Shown: in pieces, positions 23,601-38,600 of the stretch
How positions within the stretch are numbered: position 1 is the first letter of the stretch
Layout of the letters: each line of letters starts with the position of its first letter
Assembly (NCBI GenBank): GCA_963082975.1
Contig: OY720347.1
Location: 15,668,225-15,732,224 of the forward strand
Source of the DNA: Labia minor
Taxonomy: Eukaryota > Arthropoda > Insecta > Dermaptera > Spongiphoridae
Direction of reading: 5' to 3'
Length of the DNA: 64,000 nt
Program-made: the position numbers and the translations under genes
The notes under the pieces: model-generated
Databases searched by the model: none
Told to the model about the DNA's origin: nothing
What the model saw: the letters and a program-made list of their open reading frames with translations, nothing else

Positions 23601-26600
23601 GACAGTTTTTTTTTGTTTTTTTTTTTATTTTATTAAAAGATAAAAAAATATTTTGTGCCAGGATTATATTATTTCTCAAAATATCTATTTCACTATAATT
23701 ATTTTTAATATTAACATTATTTTTTAATTAAGGATGGTGAATTTATTTTATTTATAAGGAGGATATTGATTTAGTATCTATTATTTTTATCTGTGATTAA
23801 ACTAAATTTAATTATATATTTACTTACAAGGTTGAGTAAAAAAAAATGTTGGTATATTATAAAAAGAACTTATTAGATTTTACTAATTTAAGAAAAATTA
23901 AAGTTGGTTATTGTTTAGTTAAATACCTCATATACGGGCCAAATTTATCAATATCTTTGAATCCAATAGCGTCCGAACATAACATTACATTACCATCTTT
24001 ATCGATATGGTAATATTCAAAATGACGTTTATAGAGTGGAAGCCAAACCGACGTATTATCTTCATTTAATTCATATTCTAAAGGGGAAAATGCAACTTTT
24101 GGGCATTCCTTAAAATGTTCAGAAATATTTTTCTTAGAAGAGCCGTCTAGAAAAGAATTTATTATTATTTATTTAACTTAATATAATAATCAAACTAAAA
24201 CAAATTTTAAAGATTTCATAAAGATGATTTGAATTAAAGAAGAGAGCTTCTGATGATAAAGTGAAATTCAAAAAGTGCTCACTAAGCATATAAATAAATC
24301 AATCAATTCGAGACAATACCCAGTTTTAATTCATATTTTCTAAGAGATTTTTTCAAATGTTTAAATAAATATGGTATGTATATCATAAGAATTGAATTTT
24401 TTCAAAAAACAATTATTTAAGATATAAAATAAGAATAGATTTTCTATTCAGTCAATTCATCGTTATTTATTAGATTTACCAGTCATGTATTCAAGTATAG
24501 AGATGGAAGAAAGAGAACACCAGTCTAGCGCAGCGCCTTTCTCAAAAATCTTAATATGTTAATCAATATTTAAGGGATTCATTTTTAATACCATACAAAC
24601 ATAAATCTGTGAAATTGGTATTAAAAATTTTCTTTAATTTAATTTTATTTATGTTGTTGAAAAAGGCGCTGCGCTTGTCATACTGGGGTTCTCTTGTTTT
24701 CCGACACTATACATTCTAGAATAAAATTATGAGATACAATTATGTTTTAAATAAAAAATTTCCAACTATTATTAATACAAAAATTTAATTGAGATGTTAA
24801 TTAAATTTAAATTTATAAAAAAAATCTTTCATTTATTTTTCATTTAGATTGTAAAATAATATATGATATGATATAAGTATATATAAAGTATATATATATA
24901 TTTATTTAAATATAAATTGTTTGTAAAAAAAATAATTTTAATTAAGATCGAATTAAAATAAAAATAAGCTGGAGTGTCTCCACTAAACTAACTCGCAATT
25001 TGAATTAAATAATATATATTTGGATTAAATAATATATATTATATTTAAATTAAATTTAATTAATAAATAATATTTATTAAACCAACGCGTGTATGGCTCT
25101 TTGTTGATGACTCCACATCACGTGCTGGTGCGTGATTTGCTGTGTTAAAAAATTAATTCCGGTACTTTTAAAGATTCAATCAAGCTGAAACTCTATATAT
25201 ATAACAGTTTTATACAATTTTTAATCATTTGAAAAACTATCAAACATATAATTTTATTTTTACGGTCACTTTAGAGGAAACAAAATCTCTGGCGAGATAG
25301 TAAATATAGGGTAAAGTTTACATGTGTTTTATGTAAATACCTTTATCGATAACAATAAGTCCATCTGAATCTGAATTATCTTTTGATGATGAATATGTAA
25401 CACATACACCTTCTGAAAATACTCGATTGTCATCACATACAAGTTTACGGCATGTCTTTTTAAATGGATCTAAAAGTTCACCAGACGAACAATATTTTCC
25501 AACTGGTCCGAGATCTTCAAAGTCGAATAAAATTGAAAATGAAGGAATAATGTTAGGACCTGAAATAAAATAGAAATTAATGTAACTTCTATTCATATAC
25601 TTTAGGTTTAATATTATCAATTCACATTTTTTTTTCAACGATAGAAATTTTATATTGGAATATTTTATATGAATATGCGTAGAATGTATAAACTAGTAGT
25701 TCTCAACCTTTTTGGACCAAACGCCCACTTCGTAAGGCCGGCTTCATAATTCGCCCCCTATAAGTTTCAGAATCTGATCGCAAAATGATCTTACCTTTTT
25801 TATTTTTTTTTTAGAACCATATTGAAAAAGCGGAAATGTTTAAAAGCCTGTTCGCAAAATCATCTTATCTTTTCTTTAGAGTTGAAAATGATTTCGCCCC
25901 CCAAAAATAACTTATCGCCCCCCAAAATCGTATAGTCAAATAATCGCCCCCTTTAAGATGTCGATCGCCCAGGTTGAGAATCACTAGTATAAACTATGTT
26001 AGAAAATTTGTTATTCTTAATCTTCTAATTAAAACTCTAAAATATTCAAACTACACCATACTGAATTGAATAATTCGCTCTAATATGAATGAAATTCAGT
26101 AATATTTAAAATTTATAATATTTATAATTGGTGCCCATACTAGTCACCCTCATTTTGTGAAAAATTTTGTTTCAAATAAAATAAATTTCTACATTCCTAC
26201 AATTTCAAACATTGACTAGTACTAATGTTTAGTTTAAATATTTCCCAAGAGCGCCAAGAACATAGCTAATGTTCTAATTGGGTATTAATTTTGATTTGAA
26301 AAGAGTGACATCACAACAAAAGTTAAAAAGCAATTTAAAACATACATTTTCATTTAATTAAGATAAATAATTAAATTAAATGAAAATGTATGTTTTAAAT
26401 TGCATAGATTGTTATATTTTAAAAATATATGTATGTCTACATTTATGAATAAAATACTAAATAGATATATTTGAAAAAAAACCTTATATTCTTTATTGGG
26501 ATATACATTTCTTTAAATTTGGAAAGTATATGATATGATATGATATGATTAAATTTGTACGTTTTATAAAATAAATAAAATATATTCATAAAATGAATGC

Positions 26601-29600
26601 AGGGAAAAAAAGATAAAAATACTTATGGAATGTGTGTAGAAGATTTTTGATGGCAGGAACTTGATGATGGAACTAATAATATTTAATAAAATTTTGATTT
26701 GAAAAGAGTGACATCACAACAAAAGTTAAAAAGCAATTTAAAACATACATTTTCATTTAATTAAGATGAATAAATTAATTTTAATGTTTAACCTCTCAAT
26801 TAAGGCTTAAGATTGTAACAATTATTTTTATGTAAGTCAAAAAAGAGGCATTGTCTTTGGTGCTCTTTCAAGCGTGAATTTCAAGTGCAAGACCATTACA
26901 CATAATTGATGCTCAGACCCTGAACCTCACAAAGGCAGTAAGCCAGTCAGATCAATTATCATCTTTTATAAACGAAAAGAAGTAATCAAGCTGACTTGCA
27001 ATGATTATTTAGTTTGTGCAATAATAATAAAAAATAATAATTTCAAATTTATTAATAATTTTTTAAATAGAGAAACATTTTTTTTTAATATAATTATTTT
27101 ACAAAAAAAAAAAACATAGTAAAATAAATCAATAAATTGACACACAAATTATTAATCGCAATTTTATATGAAAGCGTATATGAAATTCAGACAAATGATT
27201 TTTGATACAAACAACAAAATAAAACAGTGCACAATCACAATCTTTGAAAAAAGCAAACTCACCAAATGGATTTATTTTATCTGGATATACTCGATCTAAG
27301 TAATTATATAAAAATGCAATTCGATTAATGCGTATTTCTATCAATAATTATTCAAATTTGTATATGTATATAATATATATATATTGAAAAATTAAAATAA
27401 TATTAATTGTATTAATTACTTTTTCGAACAATAAATATAACACTCCAATACTAGTATTTTTTTAATAATTTACCAAAAAAAAGATAATTTGATATTGGAA
27501 ATTTTAGATTTTTGATTGTAAAATTTATTTATTTATTTTATGAAATTTATTTTCTATTAAAGAAAGCAAACAAAAAATTAAACAATTAATTTTATAGCAT
27601 TTGTTTTGAATCAATATGTGAAATTTATTTAAATTTATTTTGATTAACTGTATCGTTACTATTTAATGGAATTAGTAATTAACAATCAATCAAATTTACG
27701 ATGTTCTTTATTTATATGAATTAAAACATACTGAAAATAAATGGGGAAAACATCATAAGAAAGAAATATTACCATGTCGACTTCCAATTGCATTACAATT
27801 CAAAATATCGATCTTGACATTATTACAGATGGCACAATGAGGATTTCGATAGGCGGTCGAACCTGAATACACCAGCAAAGTGTAAGCTTCACAACGGGTA
27901 CGCACCTAGAAATTACATTTATAAACGTTATACGATTAATTGAAATATCATAAAAAATAAAAAAAAATAATAAGAATCTAAAATCAGTAGATTAAAGTTA
28001 AAGAATTATCAAGCAAACCCAAATACCAAATTCCATATTTTGATTTTTAAATTTACTTTTAAAAAGATTATTGTGTCATTAAATATATTATATTATATTA
28101 TTTATATTATATTATTATACAATATATATATGGTCAAGATGATTAAACTTTTAAACAACTGAAAGCATACGCAAGCATTTCCGTGATTTTAAAAAAAGAA
28201 AGAACAGATAACTTAAAAAAATGAAGCAAAATTGATAAATTGTGAAAATCTAAAACTATTTTAAAATTATTATAAGATAAAACATAGAACGTATTTCAAT
28301 TTAATAAATAGAACATTTATTCGTTATTAATTTATATAAATAAAATTAAAAATATCATAATTAGTATTTAAACTTCTAAAAATTATAAAATTACTTATAA
28401 CATATGTTAATTTTTATGGGAATGTAGAAATCAAAAAAAATTTAACCCATAAATGAGGTATACAATCGTTTTCGTATTTATCACCTATCACAGGGATGGG
28501 CAACCTTTTTGTAATGCGGGTAAAAATTGAAAACAACCAAACTTAAGCTGGCCTTGGCTTTGTAGGTAAATGAAAATTATGTTTTCTGAAAACGGTGAAG
28601 AAAATTTATCATAAAATAACCACAATTGAGAAAAAAAGATGTTTTTTGTATGTTATTTACTTTAGTAACGAATGTCATTAGAAATAACTCAATATTTTGA
28701 TAAATATCATTAAAACATTTGAATAAAGGCCGGCCACCATATAAATTTTAAATATGTTCGCGGGCCGCAGGTTGCCCACTCCTGACCTATCATATTATTG
28801 TTTAAAATCTATTTAGTCGCTCTGCACTTATTCTCTTTCTCCCTAAGCTCTTCTCTTGTTCACTGTCTTTATACAAATCTAAGAGAGAAATCTTAAAAAA
28901 ATATATTTTTTGAAAAATTTAATATTTTAATTGTTTATATTGATATGTTCAAGATTAAATTATTAAATATATTTCTATTTATATAATTGTATTATACATT
29001 TGTTATTTTCAAAATAAAGAATATATTGTTATTTTAGAAAACCCTTTGCCTAAAAAACAAAATTCAATAAAGAACACTCAATAAAAATATATTTATTGAT
29101 AAAGGGACCTTCAAATATTCAATCCAATCTTATCAAATTCTATTTTATAATTTATGAAATAGAATTTTATATTCAAATTGTTTTATATATATAACCTTCA
29201 TTCTCTTACTAGGAAAATTGATATTGATTTATAATGAATAATTTGAAAGGATTGTGATTTTATAAATATATTTATCATGTTTTCAGGGGTAACATAGACA
29301 TATGAAGAAAATAATATATATAACGATAAAAGACAAAAACAAAAAAATGAAAAAAAGACAAAAAAATTTTATTTTGATTATAATTATAAATCTTTTTATT
29401 AATCTTCGTATCAAAGGAATTTTTAATAGCAATACGGGTTCAATCTCTTCCTCATTTGGCCACTTTAAATGCGGGCGTAAGGTAATCAATATCATTTTGA
29501 TTTACTTTATTTATTCAAAATCTATCAAAATTGAAATTTTCAATTCAAATTTAAATTATTATTATTATAATATATATAATATATATTATAATTATAAAAA

Positions 29601-32600
29601 AAATCAAGAGAAAGCTAAAAATCAACGAAAGAAAAAGGAAAACAACCCATTGAGATAGTATAATCTGTTAACATAATTTTACATTTAAGTTGTATTTTTT
29701 TTTAAATAAATAAACAAAGATAAAAAATAAATTTTTAATTTAGTGTCAATTACTGGCACCGTTCCTGTCAACTACTGGATCATTTGAATTTTAGGAGTGT
29801 CAACTACTGATGCTAATGTTAAAAAAAATAAAAAAAATAAAAAAAATAGGAAATAGAATTGGTTTGCAGGTAAATTCTTCATTATTATCCAATGAATTAC
29901 ATTATATGCCCAAAACTCAAATTGATATCTGATAAAAAATAGAAAATAACAAATTTTTTTCATAAATTTGTTCTTATAGTGTCAACTACTGGTATATATA
30001 CCGAATATATATTTTATTATCAATACCAATTTTAGAATCTTTTTATTTTATAAAATAATTTATCTAAAAGAGAGAGAGAGAAAATAGTCGATCATGAAAT
30101 TAGTATACCTCAGCATTGGTCCAGTTGACAGAGCAAGTTTTAATTACTTCTGGTACGCATTTACGGACTCGGTCTTGTACAGTTACAGGAATGAAGGCTT
30201 GTACAATACATCCAGAATTATTTAAAACCCACTGGGATTCATCCGGGTTCCATTTAAGTTGGGAAACAAGAACTTTCCGGGCCTCCTCCTTTGAAAGGCG
30301 ATCGATGTCATTACAATAGAAGGAGGGGTTCCAAACATGAATCGCTGAGTTTAAATTCTCTCCATTGCAAATAGCACAGAAAGCATTTCTTTAAAAAAAC
30401 AAAAAAAAATTACTTTTTATTAAGTTATGTGAAGACTGAAAGTTAAACGAAATGAATTATCAAATGAAAACATTTGTAAAAAACTTTATTAAAATACAAT
30501 AAAATTCAATAAATTACCTGTAGGTGAAACCAGTGTTTTGACTTGTAAGAGGTAAATTCAGAAAAGGGTCTTCCGTCTTTTCTAAATTGAGTTCATCGAT
30601 GGATGCTCCTTCGCAATTTTGTCGCACAGTTGTATCCTCCCACTCCGGGGGGCAGGTGTTCATCATGTAGACAGCATTGCCATTGACTTGAACACATGAA
30701 AAGGTTGCGCTTCCACGACGTTGTTCTGAGGCCACAAAATAAGGGGAATCCAAACAACAATCACCGTAATTGGTACAGGTTGGATCACACATGCAATTAC
30801 GATTCCGCCAATTCACTTCATGGGCGAGACGTGATCTCCCACGGGTGGGAAGCTCGCAAATTGCTCTGCCATCACATGTTCTGAAATTCATTTCGATAAA
30901 AGCTCATCAAAAACAGATTGAAATTAAATTTTAATAGTATTATTTAAATATCTTAAATAATATAATAATATACATAATATAATAATATCTTAATATACAA
31001 GATGTAGGATTTGAAAATGTAGAAAAATTTAAATATTTAGGTTCTGTGATAACGAAAGATAATAATATTCGAGATGAGTTTAAAGCGAGGTAGCAATCGG
31101 GAAACGCCTGTTATCATGCAGTAAAGGGGTTATCGAGTCAAAATTATTATCAAAGGGGATAAAAATTAAAATATATAAAACAATTATTTTGCCGGTTATA
31201 TTATATGGATTTGAGGCATGGTGTATGACCTTAGGTTACGAGAGTAGATTTAGAATATTTGAGAATAGGATTCTGCGAACCATTTATGGGCCAAAGAAAG
31301 ATTAGGTCACCGGGGAATGGCGAAGATTGCATAACGAGGAATTGCATGACCTCTATGCATCTCCAGATATAGTTAGGATTATAAAATCGAGAAGGACACA
31401 CGTGGCTAGAATGAGAGAAGATAGAATGGCAAAAAAATATATTTGTAGGGAGACTGAGTGGGAAACGCCCACTTGGAAGACCAACGACACGGTGGTGGAT
31501 AATGTGGGAAAGGACGTGAGAGAGATAGGAGAGGATAGGGACTGGAAGGTTGTGGATCAGAATAGGAATACTTGGAGGGGTGTGGTTGCTGCGGCCAAGA
31601 ACTTTCCAGTTCTGTAGAGTCACAGAGATAGAATAGATATTATTTCTTATGAATATTATTTTTTATTTAAATAATATTAAACTTTCTTCTTTTTTTTGAA
31701 AAGAATCTTCTTTATTTATTTATAATATTAATTAAATATTTATATTAATTCATAATAACAACATTTTAATGATACCAATAAAATACTTTTATTAAAGATA
31801 GTTAAAGTAGGTATCGTTAAAATTGATTAATTTTCATTTACGGATTAATCTTGTCACAAGAATCTTGTGAATAAATGAATATAGATCACTGGTTCCCAAA
31901 CTTATTTGGCTAAGTGCCCCCTTTCCAGAAAAAAATTATTCAGCGCCCCCTGGAAATTAACTTTTAATAACAATTATACAGAAAGATAAATGTACCTATT
32001 CGCAATATATTACAAATAAAGGTGTAAATTAGAAACATTGAAATTATGTATCTATTTATTGAACTCAGAATAGAGAAGTAAAATACATGTAATTTTCCCT
32101 AAGCCCCCTTGGATCGCTGCAGCACCCACGAGGGGGCGGTAGCGCCCACTTTGGGAATCACTGATATAGATGATTGAATAATAATAATAATAATAATAAT
32201 AAAATGCATAAAATAATTCTATTCTAAGATCGACCCTCAATCATCATCATCAAGAAATTAATTGAAAATTTATTTATTTAATTTATTTATTATTTAATTA
32301 TCTTTCGAAAAAATCCAATTTAATACTATAAATTTAATATATATGATATTTTACTTTTTATTTTTATATATATTTTTCTTATATCTCTTTTAAATAAAAT
32401 TAATAAATCTCTGTGGCTCTACGGAATTCGAAAGTTCTTGGCCGCAGCAACCACACTTCTCCAAGCATCCCTTTTCTGAGCCACAACCCTCCAATCCCTA
32501 CCCTCTCTCATCTCTCTCACGCCCCTTTCTACATTATCCACCCACCTTACTCTTCTACGCGCACGTTTACCACCAATATCTAAATCATATTTTTTAATTT

Positions 32601-35600
32601 CCATTACTAAGTTTTGGAATGCCCTTAGTTTATATAAGCTAATAAGTACATTCCATGTTCCTAATTTTAATTCCCTCAATGTGGTTGATGTTTCATGATT
32701 TAATTTTTGTGGAGAAGAGAAATCACCTCTTCTTCCAACCCTCAATTGGAGGAACCGCATTAATGGAGAAGTATAAATTAATAAATCAAATTTAAATAAA
32801 TAAATTAGTATTTTTATAGGATTTTTTTTATATTTGCTAAAAGTATAAAATATAAATTATATAAATAAAAATTGTTTTTGTTTTAAATATTTAATGAATT
32901 TTAGAAATTTTTTAAAAATAAAATTAGGTTTAATATTCAAAAATATAATATGATTTATTTATATAATTAATAATAGTATGAGAGTTGTTATTTTCGAAAT
33001 TAATATTAAAATTAAATTAATGGGTTGAATGAATTGTAAATCATTAAGAATATATAAGCGATTGTTGAACAAAAAGGCATATGAGAAGATACTCGAACAG
33101 TGATCTTTATAAGCTGTATGAGCAATTATACAATATCATACATCAGGAATGGGCAACCTTTTTGTAATGCGGGCCGAAATTGAAAACACCCAAACTTAGA
33201 GGGTTACTTTTCCCGAAGTATTTTCATTCCCGCGATTCCTGAAATAATTCATAAATAATAATAAATTAACCAAAATAAATATTATTAAAGTAATCATCCA
33301 AAAATAAAAGATTTTCTATTTTAGGATGGTTGGTAAACAATAGTAAAAATTAATTCGATTAAAATAAAATGTGTCAAGATTCAACATTTCAATTCATTCT
33401 TTTACACTTGAAGCAAAAGTCAATAAACTTGAATTTCATATAAAAATATATAATTATTATATTTAGAAAAGTAAATATATATTTTTAAATTAATTAAATT
33501 CAATTATTTACTATAAAACAAACAAGTAATAAATATAATAAATAATTCAGAGAGATAAAAATTAAAAATAAAATAACTATATTAGTATAGAGAGATTAGA
33601 GGAGAAATTAGTTGTGTCCGTTCACAGGTTGAAAATCATTAAAAAAAATTAAGACAAATTTTTTCATTTCATTTCTTTTTTTTTAAATTTCGGGAGGTCT
33701 AAATAAATATTCAATTGACATTTTTTTAAATGAAGGGAAAAATAATTAAAAAATATATGTTGCTTTGTCAATTTGCGTATTCTATCAATAAATAAATGTT
33801 GTTTTAGAATTGATTTATAGGCAAATTAAAAAATATATCTAATTTTTCCAGGATAATTAAATTTGTTTATTCCTATATATTATTTATATATCGATTCTTT
33901 ATTATTTAATAAAACCTGCATCTCTTTAAAAAAAATAATAAAATTACTGTAAATGAATTTTGTTTTGTCGAAATTCTATCATCTGAAGTACAAAATACAA
34001 TTCAACCCTTTATACGTTTCCATAAACAGGGTTATCATAAAAGAATGATGCGTTTTTGAACATGGTTTAAATAAAAACAAAATTACTTACTGTTAATATT
34101 TTTTATTTCTCAAATGAGTCGTCTCAAACAGTTTTTTTACATAATTAATTAATTTCAATAGGTACTTCTTTAGTCGATCGACAAATTACCGAACCATACT
34201 CAACATCTGTCCAAACATTTAAAAAACACTTAAAAAAAATGTATTAAGGAAACACTGACAACCATTAACGAAGAAATGGTTTAAATAAAAACAAAATTAC
34301 TTACTGTTAATGTAAATGTTAACTAAAGTTTGGGTGTCAAACTCGCGGCCCGCGACCACTATTCTTTCGACAACTTTCGACTTTTTTTTTTTAAATTTTC
34401 AATATGTCTCTAATAAAAAAAAGGTAAAATGTTTTTAGTGATCAGACTTTCGACTTTCATTTGTCTACGGCCCGCCTAAACGTTTTTTGTTTGGCCCAAG
34501 TGTACCTATGAGTTTGACAATCCTGGTCTAAAGGATGAAATGTATTGAAATGTATTAATTATGTAAAAAAAACTGTTGAGAAGACAAATTCGAAAAATAA
34601 AAAATATTAACTGTAAGTAATTTTGATTTTATTCAAACCATGTTCAAAACCGCACCATTCTTTTATGATAACCCTGTACTTAATATGTATATCAAAAAAA
34701 ATTATATTGATTTTTAATATAATAAATGATAATAATAATAAAATTTATATAAATTAAAAAAACTAAAAAAATATTTTAATTTTATAATAAATTATATTTG
34801 CTTTATTATATTATATTATAAAATGCCATAAATATAAATTCTGATTCTGTGATGTTCTATACCTCGCCTTATTATAAATTATAATACTTATATTATTTAT
34901 ATTATAAACAAATATATAATACATAATATATAATAATATAGGTTTTATTATTTTTTTTTTAATTTTACAAATAATTAAAGATTGAAAACTTTTTAATTTG
35001 TGTATCATAAAATTGGATACTATAATAATATGTAAATTTGGTCAATTAAAAAATTGATTACGGAAATTATATAAATATCAAATGTCAAAATATAAGATAA
35101 ATTGAATCTAAAAAACTTTACTATAAACTTATGAAATATATTATAATTATATTTAAATATATTACAATATTTAAAATTTATTCTATATACGTTAATCTAT
35201 TTCTCAACTTTTCAGTTGAAATTTATGTAAAAATGTATGTTTAACACTTTTATTCAATAGATTTATATTGAAATAAATAAACATTTTGGGAAAGAAAAAT
35301 TGAATATATAAACATATTTTGAATATCATAAATTGAATAGGAATGATTATCATATTTCTATCACAAATTTTGTAATTTTACTTTTATAACCAATCTATAG
35401 AAAATTAGAAATGTATAGCAAACTCTGGGAGGAAAACAACAAGCGTTAAGGTGAATCCCCTCCCTCTCCAAGCGGTATGGGAAGATATATTTTATTTTAT
35501 TTGTTTTAAGTAGGGTTGACCATTTGGAACTGGACACAGTAGTACTGGTTTTTCATATTTTTCGCCTATATTGTCATTTTAATAAGAATATAAATTTTGC

Positions 35601-38600
35601 ATCGTTTTTAATCGATTATAGTAATAACTAAAATTGTGTTTTGGAGTGTGAAGTATTATTTATGATAAAAGGTGTTGAAAAATCGAAAATTGATTACCTA
35701 AATATTAATAGTACACTCATAGTACGAAATATTATTATATTATTAATTTATAGAATTAATATCTTTATATAATTCATTTTTTTTTTGTTATCTTACTTCT
35801 TTATAAATATATAATATTTGAAAAGTTGATAATTAGAAAGAGACTAAAACTATTGATAATTATTCAGATTTTGACCCATAAATTTGGATAAAACTTTACA
35901 ATGTGGGAGCCTTTTGCAATTCCAAATAAACTTTTTTCTTCTAGTTTACGAGATAAAAATTATTAAAATTTGCATATAAATCCATGGATATTCTATTTAG
36001 CTACCATGTTTTATCAATTGACCACCAGAGGGCGCCACTAATTTTCTGTTTTTTTTTATAAGTTCGGTTTGGATTTATGAAAATTAAAAAATTAATTAAT
36101 TAAATAATTTTCCTATATCCAAATCAAACTTATAAAAAACGAAAATTAGTGAATTAGTCAATAAAACATTACTTAATGGCACACACACATTTCGACGTTC
36201 ATAACCAGCTAATCTGTCAAACTTAAAAAATCTTTATTTTTCTCGTAAACTAGAAGCGATCCGCGAAAATTGCATAAGAAATGTTTATTTGGAATTAAAA
36301 ATGGAACCCACTGATAAAGTTTTATCCAAATCCATGTACCAAAAGCTCTTCTGAATAATTACTAAAATATTTTTTTATTATATATGTCATTATAATCTTT
36401 ATGTATATATTATACATAAAGGGTAAAATAGCATACAAACCAAATGTCCATAGACCCTTTCTAATTCTCACTTAATAATAACACCATTTTCCTTACTATT
36501 TTTGACATTATTATGTCCCGTTTTTTTGTCACTAGACAATATGTTCAACCTATTAATTTCTCAACATTATCTTATAATTAATTGAAATTAATTTAAGAAT
36601 AAAATAGGTTTATTTATTTCTATAATTAAAATATAGTATTTATAATAAAATATTATAAAAAAATAATATCAATATTGATTATGACTCCATAACAACGTTC
36701 TATTGAAAATAGGGTGCCAATGACAGTTTAAAAAAAAACACCCTCACTTCTCTTCAACCAGAAGAGTAACAGACATGAAAATTAAATGTGTCACAAAAGG
36801 GTGAATCTTCAAAAATCGTTACATATACACATATTGCATTTGAAATATAAAAAAAAAAGATTGAAAAGATTAAAATATAAAAAAAGGCAAATTTAATAAA
36901 ACTTGATTTAATAAATGTGAATATTAGTATTCCTCCTATAAATGTGGCATTCTTCATCATTTTGACCCAAATTCCAAAGCGTTGCATTTCTTTGCTTTTT
37001 GACATGCATGATTCATAAAATTCTCCATCAAACCGAACGACTTAAGATTTTCAAATATGTTCTTATACAATATATAGAATTAAACTTTTATAAACGTTTA
37101 TATAATTAAAGTGAAATCATACATTGAAGGCAGATGTGATAACGATGAAAGGAGAACTAGTATTACTTTTTAATAATAAATTAATTTAAAAAAATTATGA
37201 ATTAAAGATTTAATTATAGAAGACATAAAATAAATTATTAAAAATTGCAAGAATTTAAAATTGTAATATATTTCGCAACGAATTATTTATAATAATAATA
37301 ATTATTATAAAAGATAAATTTGGGTTATATAAAATATACCTACATTTAATGCAAGCAATAATTTAGATTATGATGAATTAAAAACAGCAACACTCCGGAT
37401 ATTGATGATTATAAAAAAAGCATCTTACAAAATCATAATATTTATAGTACATATATTTATATGAATTTATACAAATATGTATATCTAGAAATGATTTAAG
37501 ATTTTTTTATTAAAATCTTAAAACTTAATTTAATTCAATTCAATTTAAGTCGATAGGATCATGAACTATTATGCATTAATCAGAAGCCAATATTCAATAA
37601 TTTATTCGTAAATATAATTAAATAAATTTTATTTGATTTAATTTGAATACATAAATAGGAGGATTAATATTTTTGAAATACTATTTAAATTTATTATTTA
37701 AAGAAATAAGTTAATTAAAATTTAACAAATTACAAGAAATTTAAAAAATCTGAAGTGTCTCCACTTGTCTATCTCGCAAATTTGAAGGATTAATTAACAT
37801 ATATTAATATATTTAAATTAAATTTAATTAATAATAAATTATAAATTAAAATTAATAAATAGTATGTAATAAACCAACGCATGTTTGGCTCTTTGTTGAT
37901 GACACCACATCACGTGCTGGCGCGTGTTAAAAAATTAATTCCGGTACTTTCAGCAAATCAATCAAGCTGAAATTCTATATATACCAGTTTTATACAATTT
38001 TTAATCATGTGGAAAAGTATCAAACATATATCTTTATTTTTAAGGTCAGTTTAGAGGAAAAAAGATGAAAACGTGTTAGGTAATGGTCCTCTTCCGAATG
38101 AGCTACATTTCTCAAAAGTTGATAGAAAAATACCAATTTTGAATAATGCCCGTATACCAAATTTCATTATTCTAGCTCAAACCGTTTCTGAGTAATCTTG
38201 TCTACATACACACATACAGGCACAGACATTTTTCTCAATCTTAGTGAAAGTGATTCAGGAACCTTCAAAACGTATAAAAACATCAAAATCTCGACATCGA
38301 AAATTTTCATGATCGTAATACTATCTCTGGCGAGATAGTAGAAAATACAATTCAAATGGCATATTTGATTATTTGAATTTAAAGAAAAATTTCATTTATT
38401 GCTGTAAAGTCTTTGTAAAAAAACTGAATTGAAAAATTAAAAAATTGCATTATCGTTTATTTTTGACACTAGGCTCAATTTCTTATAATTTTCTAGAATA
38501 TATGTTTCTACTATAAGGACGTCGAATATCCTTTAAATTCTTTAAGTAAACAAGTTTAGGAATTCCTGGATTTCTTTCATATTATTTGTCGACCAAACGT

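Noticed and set aside
29302-29658. Plus-strand ORF of 118 codons
   Set aside because: Composed of Lys, Ile, Asn and Tyr from AT-rich sequence, with no domain and no gene context; it lies in an intron of gene 2.
31327-31617. Host gene of 96 codons on the plus strand
   Set aside because: It is the C-terminal end of the non-LTR retrotransposon protein, seen again at several other places in the window.
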